From Bacteroidales bacterium (GTDB lineage: Bacteria; Bacteroidota; Bacteroidia; Bacteroidales; SM23-62): DNA of 5,745 nucleotides. Position 1 is the stretch's first letter. Every line of letters starts with the position of its first letter. The position numbers and the translations under genes were made by a program. Location of the stretch: NCBI GenBank assembly GCA_016783865.1, contig JADHVS010000269.1, forward strand, positions 1 through 5,745. Direction: 5' to 3'. The notes under the pieces are model-generated. The model searched no databases. It was given only the letters and a program-made list of their open reading frames with translations, and was not told where the DNA came from. Positions 1 through 3,663 of the stretch are shown here, piece by piece.

Positions 1-330
1 TTTGTCAAAGACCATCCTGACTGTGAACCAGAGTTTTATTTGGCCAGAAATGGGAGCGATTTTATCATTCGTTCTGCCAATCCGATCCTGAAGGATGATA
101 TCGGCAGAGTGAAAAATAAGATAGATAAGATTAATACATTGAATTCCGAAGAAATGCGCCTTCTCTATCGGGAAACCATTACCAATGGCGAATTTACAGA
201 ACAAGGTGGGGCAGGACTGGGACTCATTGAGATGGCGAAAATTTCATGTCACCCAATACACTACAAATTCACTTCCCTGGCCGGGAAGTATTACAATTTT
301 GAACTTGATTTAAAAGTTGATTCGGATTAA
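1..330 (+). CDS. SiaB-family protein kinase, C-terminal part (5' end outside window)
   Basis: The frame is open from base 1 to the TAA at 328-330 and gives 109 residues with no start inside the window, so this is the C-terminal portion of a longer gene. The key motif is GGAGLGL at 205-225, followed by IEMAKIS. This is the G-rich ATP-lid segment of GHKL-fold ATPases in the form found in SiaB-family kinases (DUF6272). In Pseudomonas aeruginosa SiaB phosphorylates a threonine of SiaC and a PP2C-type phosphatase, SiaA, reverses this. The N-box helix expected earlier in the fold lies outside the window. The product is expected to be cytoplasmic, as no membrane segment is visible. The next gene starts 9 bases downstream and encodes the predicted substrate, which strongly supports the assignment. 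A generic anti-sigma-factor-like GHKL kinase is the main alternative. An ATG- or TTG-initiated reading from base 40 would be artificial. Confidence 0.82.
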   Translation, partial: FVKDHPDCEPEFYLARNGSDFIIRSANPILKDDIGRVKNKIDKINTLNSEEMRLLYRETITNGEFTEQGGAGLGLIEMAKISCHPIHYKFTSLAGKYYNFELDLKVDSD

Positions 331-339
331 TAAATAATT

Positions 340-744
340 ATGGAAAACCTATTTATCGCACCTACTGATGTTACACCAAAAGTTGATTTTAATCTTACCA
401 CCGGTGTTTTTGAATTTTCGGGCGTATCACGACCAGAGGATGTGCTGGTATTCTTTGATACCCCCCTGGATTGGATACAAAACCTGACCATAGCATTAAG
501 TGAGCATTCTTCGCTGGTTAACCAGATACCTCCATTGAACCTGATATTCAACATGTCTTACTATAACACCTCTTCATCGAAATACCTGATCCAGATACTG
601 AAATCAATCAAAAGTGTGATGAATTACGGTGTATCCCTTAAGGTAGAATGGCACTACGAGGAGGGAGACGAAAAAATGAGGGAAGATGGCGAAGACCTCG
701 CCGAAGCGGTTGAGCTGCCATTTGAATATTTCGAAGAGGAGTAA
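340..744 (+). CDS. SiaC-family regulatory phosphoprotein (DUF1987)
   Basis: This is a complete 134-residue protein. It opens with MENLFIAPTDVTPKVDF, followed by TGVFEFSGVSRPEDVLVFF, the usual start of SiaC/DUF1987 proteins. The core has NMSYYNTSSSKYLIQIL at residues 71-87; the threonine of NTSSSK (T77) aligns by motif with the threonine phosphorylated in Pseudomonas SiaC. The acidic tail ends with a GEDLAEAVELPFEY segment typical of the family. In Pseudomonas, unphosphorylated SiaC binds and activates the diguanylate cyclase SiaD; the partner here is unknown because no cyclase gene follows. No signal peptide or membrane segment is seen, so it should be cytoplasmic. The ATG at 340 is chosen because the family N-terminus begins there; it is preceded by A/T-rich sequence without a clear Shine-Dalgarno motif. 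It follows the SiaB-like kinase gene by 9 bases, implying one transcript. An inverted-repeat element begins two bases after its stop. Confidence 0.9.
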   Translation: MENLFIAPTDVTPKVDFNLTTGVFEFSGVSRPEDVLVFFDTPLDWIQNLTIALSEHSSLVNQIPPLNLIFNMSYYNTSSSKYLIQILKSIKSVMNYGVSLKVEWHYEEGDEKMREDGEDLAEAVELPFEYFEEE

Positions 745-746
745 AC

Positions 747-964
747 CGTGAGTCGTGAATCGTGAGTCGTGAATCGAGAGCAAAGGGGGTGAGGAGTGGG
801 TGTGGTCTTCTAATATGGTGATATCCAACAAGGATTATTGATTTAAGCCTGCTGAACTTCAAAATTCAAAAATCCATGTTCCTTGTTGGAAATTCTTTTT
901 CCTAACTTCCCCTTTACCCAATTCCCCGCTCCCCCGATTCACGACTCACGACTCACGACTCACG
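747..964. repeat. 218-bp element bounded by 30-bp inverted repeats (MITE-like)
   Basis: The left arm (747-776) and right arm (935-964) are reverse complements at 29 of 30 positions. Each arm is four 7-bp units of GTGARTC: the left order is GTGAGTC, GTGAATC, GTGAGTC, GTGAATC, and the right arm on the minus strand has three GTGAGTC and then one GTGAATC. Just inside the arms is a G-rich stretch on the left (785-800) and a C-rich stretch on the right (924-935), a weak continuation of the complementarity. The 158-bp interior has no credible gene but contains a second inverted repeat. No target-site duplication is evident outside the arms. Short elements of this style are scattered in Bacteroidota intergenic regions, and a non-autonomous mobile or REP-like nature is inferred, not shown. 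As RNA, the arms could pair and mark the 3' end of the siaB-siaC transcript. Confidence 0.7.
824..890. repeat. Nested 11-bp inverted repeat inside the intergenic element
   Basis: TCCAACAAGGA at 824-834 and TCCTTGTTGGA at 880-890 are exact reverse complements separated by 45 bases. Extending two bases outward keeps one further match after one mismatch. The loop is A/T-rich and includes AACTTCAAAATTCAAAAATCC, which has no coding character. The pair sits roughly in the middle of the larger 747-964 element, so the whole forms a nested palindrome. Confidence 0.6.
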
Positions 965-1038
965 TTCCCTGTCCTAATCCGTACAATCCTGTACAAAATC
1001 GCACACATAATCAGATAGTTAGACAGATTACGCATTGG

Positions 1039-1051
1039 TAACAAATTGTTA
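1039..1051. promoter_or_regulatory. 13-bp palindrome, candidate operator
   Basis: TAACAA-A-TTGTTA is a perfect palindrome around a single central A. It lies 58 bases before the permease start and overlaps the TTG that could serve as the upstream promoter element. The position would suit a repressor or activator site, but no regulator is identifiable in the window, and short A/T-rich palindromes also arise by chance. Confidence 0.3.
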
Positions 1052-1072
1052 ATAAGAGCCTTGTATAATTTG
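1046..1072 (+). promoter_or_regulatory. Candidate promoter of the first permease gene
   Basis: TTG at 1046-1048 and TATAATTTG at 1064-1072 resemble, imperfectly, the Bacteroidota primary-sigma promoter (upstream TTTG or TTG, then TAnnTTTG near -7). The TA and TTTG parts are present, but with one base too many between them and a spacer shorter than usual. A start site near 1076-1080 would give a leader of about 30 bases holding the hairpin at 1089-1106. This is the best promoter-like sequence in the gap, but the match is weak. Confidence 0.3.
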
Positions 1073-1088
1073 GCATAATTAATGGGAG

Positions 1089-1106
1089 AAACCCTCATAA
1101 GGGTTT
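1089..1106 (+). promoter_or_regulatory. Leader hairpin ending two bases before the permease start codon
   Basis: AAACCCT (1089-1095) and AGGGTTT (1100-1106) form a perfect 7-bp stem with the loop CATA, and the ATG follows at 1109. The only purine-rich stretch that could act as a ribosome-binding site, AAGGG at 1099-1103, is largely within the 3' arm, so the hairpin could restrict initiation. There is no T run after it, so it is not a classical terminator. Confidence 0.45.
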
Positions 1107-1108
1107 AG

Positions 1109-2548
1109 ATGATACGTAATTATTTAAAAATAACATTTCGGAATCTCGCCAAGTACAAAGTTCACTCGATTATCAATATCCTTGGCCTGTCCATCGGGAT
1201 CGCCATTAGCATCCTGATCATGGTACTGGTGCGTAACGAGCTCAGTTACGATAAGTACAATGCTGATTGGGATAGGATATACAGGGTAAACACCTACGAG
1301 AAACTGAACGATACTGAGCTCAGGTCTGCCATGACCTCTTTTGCTCTGGGAGAAGAATTGAGCAAATTTGAAGAAGTTGAAGAGGTTTCAAGGGTATTGC
1401 TCGGAAGTCCCAAGCGGGTTAGTTACCGGGATAATCACTATTCTGCCGAAAGATTCTTCTACACAGATCCCAACTTTTTCAAAATATTCAGTATTCCATT
1501 GATAAAAGGTGATCCGGATCAGGTCCTGAAAGATCCCTTAACCATTGTTATCACTCAGGAAACAGCTGAAAAATATTTTGGAAATGCCGACCCTGTTGGT
1601 AAAAAACTGGAGCTGGATAATGGATGGTTATTCACCATTACAGGGATATCAGAGAACGTACCGGAAAATTCACATTTCCATTTTGATTACCTGGCTGCAC
1701 TGAAAGGTGTTGCTGATAAAGGAGAATCTGCCTGGATAGCGCAATCTGCTTCCACCTATATTCTTGCAAAGGAATCAGCCGACACGAAAATTATCGAAAA
1801 GAAATTAAAGAAACTGGTTGTAGAATACGTGATTCCTGAAATTGAGAAAATGAGTGGCAGAAAATTCACAGAAACCTCCGGCGAAAACTTTTTCTCATAT
1901 TATTTGCAACCCCTCCAGGACATCCATTTTACACCCGAATTACATGGTCAGTTCGAAGCAGGTACCCAAAAGGGATATATCTATTTGTTTACCTTTATTT
2001 CACTGGTGATACTTGTGGTCGCATGTGTGAACTACATGAACCTTTCCACAGCCCGGTCGGCCACCCGTGCCCGGGAGGTAGGATTAAGAAAGGTGGTTGG
2101 TGCCACGCGGAACCAGATCATTTTACAATTTATGACTGAATCCGTGTTGTTCGCTTTTATTGCCCTTTTCCTTTCCCTTGTCATTCTCGAATTGATGATC
2201 CGGCCATTCAACAGGTTTTCAGGGATGGATCTTGATATTTTTTACCTTGATACCTGGTACCTGGTCCCGTCACTGTTCCTTGGTGCATTTGTTATTGGAC
2301 TGTTTTCGGGGAGTTATCCTTCTTTTTATCTGTCCTCTTTCAATGTATTGAGTGTCATGAAAAGAAAGCAGTTTGAAGGAATGAGGAATACTTCTTTTCG
2401 AGGATTGCTTGTGTTATCACAGTTTACAATATCGATTATCCTGGCCATTTGCAGTATGATCATTGTTGAACAGGTGAAGTTTTCCAGAAGACCAACCTTG
2501 GTTTTAATCAGCACAACCTACTGGTTATTCAGCGTACATATGCTTTAA
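1109..2548 (+). CDS. ABC transporter permease, N-terminal part (MacB-like periplasmic domain plus first FtsX block)
   Basis: The ORF encodes 479 residues, of which the first 458 are genuine family sequence and the last 21 are out of frame. The N-terminus MIRNYLKITFRNLAKYK is the typical cytoplasmic lead of these permeases. TM1 is at about residues 20-42 and ends in the family signature RNELSYDKY. A MacB_PCD-like periplasmic domain spans about 45-285, with EKYFGNADPVGKKLEL at 154-169 and LQPLQDIHF at 266-274. The FtsX block follows: TM2 at about 289-311, the cytoplasmic loop ATRAREVGLRKVVGATRNQI at 318-337, TM3 at about 343-365 and TM4 at about 385-410. TM5 is at about 431-453. The ATG at 1109 is supported by the conserved N-terminus; just before it is a hairpin. 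If this half is made alone it would lack the second periplasmic domain and the C-terminal block, and is unlikely to function normally. Confidence 0.88.
   Translation: MIRNYLKITFRNLAKYKVHSIINILGLSIGIAISILIMVLVRNELSYDKYNADWDRIYRVNTYEKLNDTELRSAMTSFALGEELSKFEEVEEVSRVLLGSPKRVSYRDNHYSAERFFYTDPNFFKIFSIPLIKGDPDQVLKDPLTIVITQETAEKYFGNADPVGKKLELDNGWLFTITGISENVPENSHFHFDYLAALKGVADKGESAWIAQSASTYILAKESADTKIIEKKLKKLVVEYVIPEIEKMSGRKFTETSGENFFSYYLQPLQDIHFTPELHGQFEAGTQKGYIYLFTFISLVILVVACVNYMNLSTARSATRAREVGLRKVVGATRNQIILQFMTESVLFAFIALFLSLVILELMIRPFNRFSGMDLDIFYLDTWYLVPSLFLGAFVIGLFSGSYPSFYLSSFNVLSVMKRKQFEGMRNTSFRGLLVLSQFTISIILAICSMIIVEQVKFSRRPTLVLISTTYWLFSVHML
2480..2483 (+). other. Frameshift site: T run one base short
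   Basis: The frame of the first half reads GTG AAG TTT TCC here, whereas the family requires GTG AAG TTT TTC CAG, giving VKFFQ. One T is missing from what should be five. The surrounding bases do not form a standard X XXY YYZ slippery heptamer in the zero frame, so programmed frameshifting is not favoured. The out-of-frame tail ends at the TAA at 2546-2548. Confidence 0.85.
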
Positions 2549-2622
2549 AAGAAAAGAAAGAAAAATTCAAAGAAATAATTAACCAGCATCCGGAGATCAT
2601 CAGTTCAGGTGTTACCCTTTCA

Positions 2623-3519
2623 ATGCCATGGAGAGAAACCAACCGGTATACATTTTATTTGCCTGAAAAGGAGAATGATATACAGGTAATGACACACTGG
2701 CCCTGCGATTACGATTTTATAGAAACCATGCAAATGTACCTGGTTGACGGGAAGGGGTTGAATCCAAAATCAGGGTATAATTGTTGTGATGTACTTATCA
2801 ATGAGACGGCAGCCCGTGAACTTGGTCTGGAAAAACCTGTTGGACACAAAATAAACCAGATCAACCTGTATGGGAAAGAAATGGAATATGTCGTAGCAGG
2901 CGTTGTAAGGGATTTTCACTTCGAGTCATTTCAGGAAAAGATCGAACCGGTTATCATTTCTTCTCTGGATGAAAGTCTTCATGTGCAATACCTGGCGGTC
3001 AGAATGACGGGGAAAGATATCCCTGCCACTATGTATTATATCAAGGAAGTATGGAATAAGTTTGTTCCGGACCAGCCTTTTGATTCATATTTCCTCGATA
3101 AGGACCTGGATAATTTGTACCAGGAAGAAAAAACAACCGCACAGATTTTTACCATATTTACTTTTCTCTCTATCCTTATTGCTGCATTGGGTCTCTTTGG
3201 ACTTGCCAGTCACAGTGCCGAGCAACGAACCCGCGAAATTGGTATTCGTAAAGCCATGGGAGCCTCCATTCGAAGGATCATCCTCATGCTGTCTGCACAG
3301 TTTACCCGCTGGGTCTTGTGGGCAAACCTGCTGGCCTTTCCGATTGCATATCTCGGGATGAGATTCTGGCTGGGACGATATGCCTACCATATCCGAATAG
3401 AAGGCCAGATGTTTGTCTATGCTGCCATCATTGCCATTATCATTGCTGTTTCAACCGTCAGCTTCCAGGCTATCCGTTCTGCAAGGGCAAATCCTGTTGA
3501 AGCACTGCAATATGAATAA
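2623..3519 (+). CDS. ABC transporter permease, C-terminal part (second periplasmic domain plus last FtsX block)
   Basis: The frame is open from 2482, and the ATG at 2623 is only its first methionine (about residue 506 of the restored protein), so it is not a natural start. The second periplasmic domain contains INETAARELGLEKPVG and VVAGVVRDFHFESFQEKIEPVI, both usual for this family. TM6 begins at about residue 680 (IFTIFTFLSILIAALGLFGL), followed by the conserved cytoplasmic loop EQRTREIGIRKAMGAS. TM7 is at about 733-753 and TM8 at about 769-790. The C-terminus ARANPVEALQYE is the standard ending of Bacteroidota FtsX permeases. An NCC pair near 2782 within the second periplasmic domain is uncommon at that position. 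The next permease gene starts 144 bases downstream on the same strand. Confidence 0.85.
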   Translation: MPWRETNRYTFYLPEKENDIQVMTHWPCDYDFIETMQMYLVDGKGLNPKSGYNCCDVLINETAARELGLEKPVGHKINQINLYGKEMEYVVAGVVRDFHFESFQEKIEPVIISSLDESLHVQYLAVRMTGKDIPATMYYIKEVWNKFVPDQPFDSYFLDKDLDNLYQEEKTTAQIFTIFTFLSILIAALGLFGLASHSAEQRTREIGIRKAMGASIRRIILMLSAQFTRWVLWANLLAFPIAYLGMRFWLGRYAYHIRIEGQMFVYAAIIAIIIAVSTVSFQAIRSARANPVEALQYE

Positions 3520-3549
3520 TCTTGTACCTTTGAATCCTGCGAGCGCATT

Positions 3550-3630
3550 CCCCGCTGCTTGCGGCGGGGTTAGCGAGCGCAAAATAAATAATAATAAAGG
3601 ATCGAAGATTCCTCGCCGCAAGCGGCGAGG
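3550..3630. repeat. REP-doublet-like pair of inverted GC-rich hairpins
   Basis: Hairpin 1 at 3550-3569 is CCCCGCTGC-TT-GCGGCGGGG, a 9-bp stem with one G-T pair. Hairpin 2 at 3611-3630 is CCTCGCCGC-AA-GCGGCGAGG, a perfect 9-bp palindrome apart from the AA centre. The reverse complement of hairpin 1 matches hairpin 2 at 17 of 20 positions, so they are inverted copies separated by 41 A/T-rich bases. Two inverted REP palindromes with a short spacer is the layout of BIME/REPIN elements, which are mobilised by RAYT (Y1 transposase-like) proteins; none is encoded here. The 8-bp direct repeat GCGAGCGC flanks hairpin 1 at 3539-3546 and 3573-3580. Neither hairpin is followed by a T run, so they are poor rho-independent terminators but could stabilise the upstream mRNA or dampen read-through into the second permease gene. 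Confidence 0.65.
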
Positions 3631-3663
3631 AGCTTCAATATCTAACCACTACATTCTTATTCT

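Larger units (their letters stand above)
1109..3519 (+). pseudogene. MacB/FtsX-like ABC transporter permease, broken by a -1 frameshift
   Basis: The ORFs 1109-2548 and 2623-3519 are two parts of one gene. Up to codon 457 the reading is continuous with the family; beyond 2483 the family sequence continues in the -1 frame (FQKTNLGFNQHNLLVIQRTY) with no stop through to 3519. Adding one T to the TTTT at 2480-2483 restores KFFQKTNLGF and a single protein of 803 residues. The intact downstream paralogue has the matching segment SFMLNKDLGFYKEQLVVIQQ at the same place. The restored protein has eight predicted membrane segments and two periplasmic domains, the full length for this family. These permeases work with a separate ATPase and act as mechanotransmission or export units, with no substrate predictable here. 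The break may be a real inactivating mutation or a sequencing or assembly error in a homopolymer; codon use and conservation on both sides show no decay, which favours an error or a very recent mutation. Confidence 0.85.

Noticed and set aside
327..554. Minus-strand ORF opposite the SiaC gene
   Set aside because: It is entirely antisense to a well-supported conserved gene and has no recognisable protein features.
604..862. Two minus-strand ORFs of about 75 codons with HDSRFT-like repeats
   Set aside because: The repeated HDSRFT pattern is just the translation of the GTGARTC inverted-repeat arm, and the rest lies antisense to the SiaC gene. No family resemblance or start signal supports a gene.
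747..964. CRISPR array
   Set aside because: The 7-bp units are contiguous, have no spacers, and are arranged as opposing arms rather than as regularly spaced direct repeats.
2474..2490. Programmed -1 ribosomal frameshift in the first permease
   Set aside because: The zero-frame sequence GTG AAG TTT TCC does not form a standard slippery heptamer, and frameshifting to make a full-length permease is not a known property of this family. A simple one-base deletion explains it.
3085..3390. Overlapping ORFs in other frames and on the minus strand within the permease C-terminal part
   Set aside because: The permease frame here carries conserved TM and FtsX loop motifs; the alternatives are low-complexity or Cys-rich shadow translations.
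3611..3630. GC-rich hairpin as a rho-independent terminator of the first permease gene
   Set aside because: The stem is strong but is followed by AGCTTCAATATC with no T run on either strand, so an intrinsic terminator is not supported.
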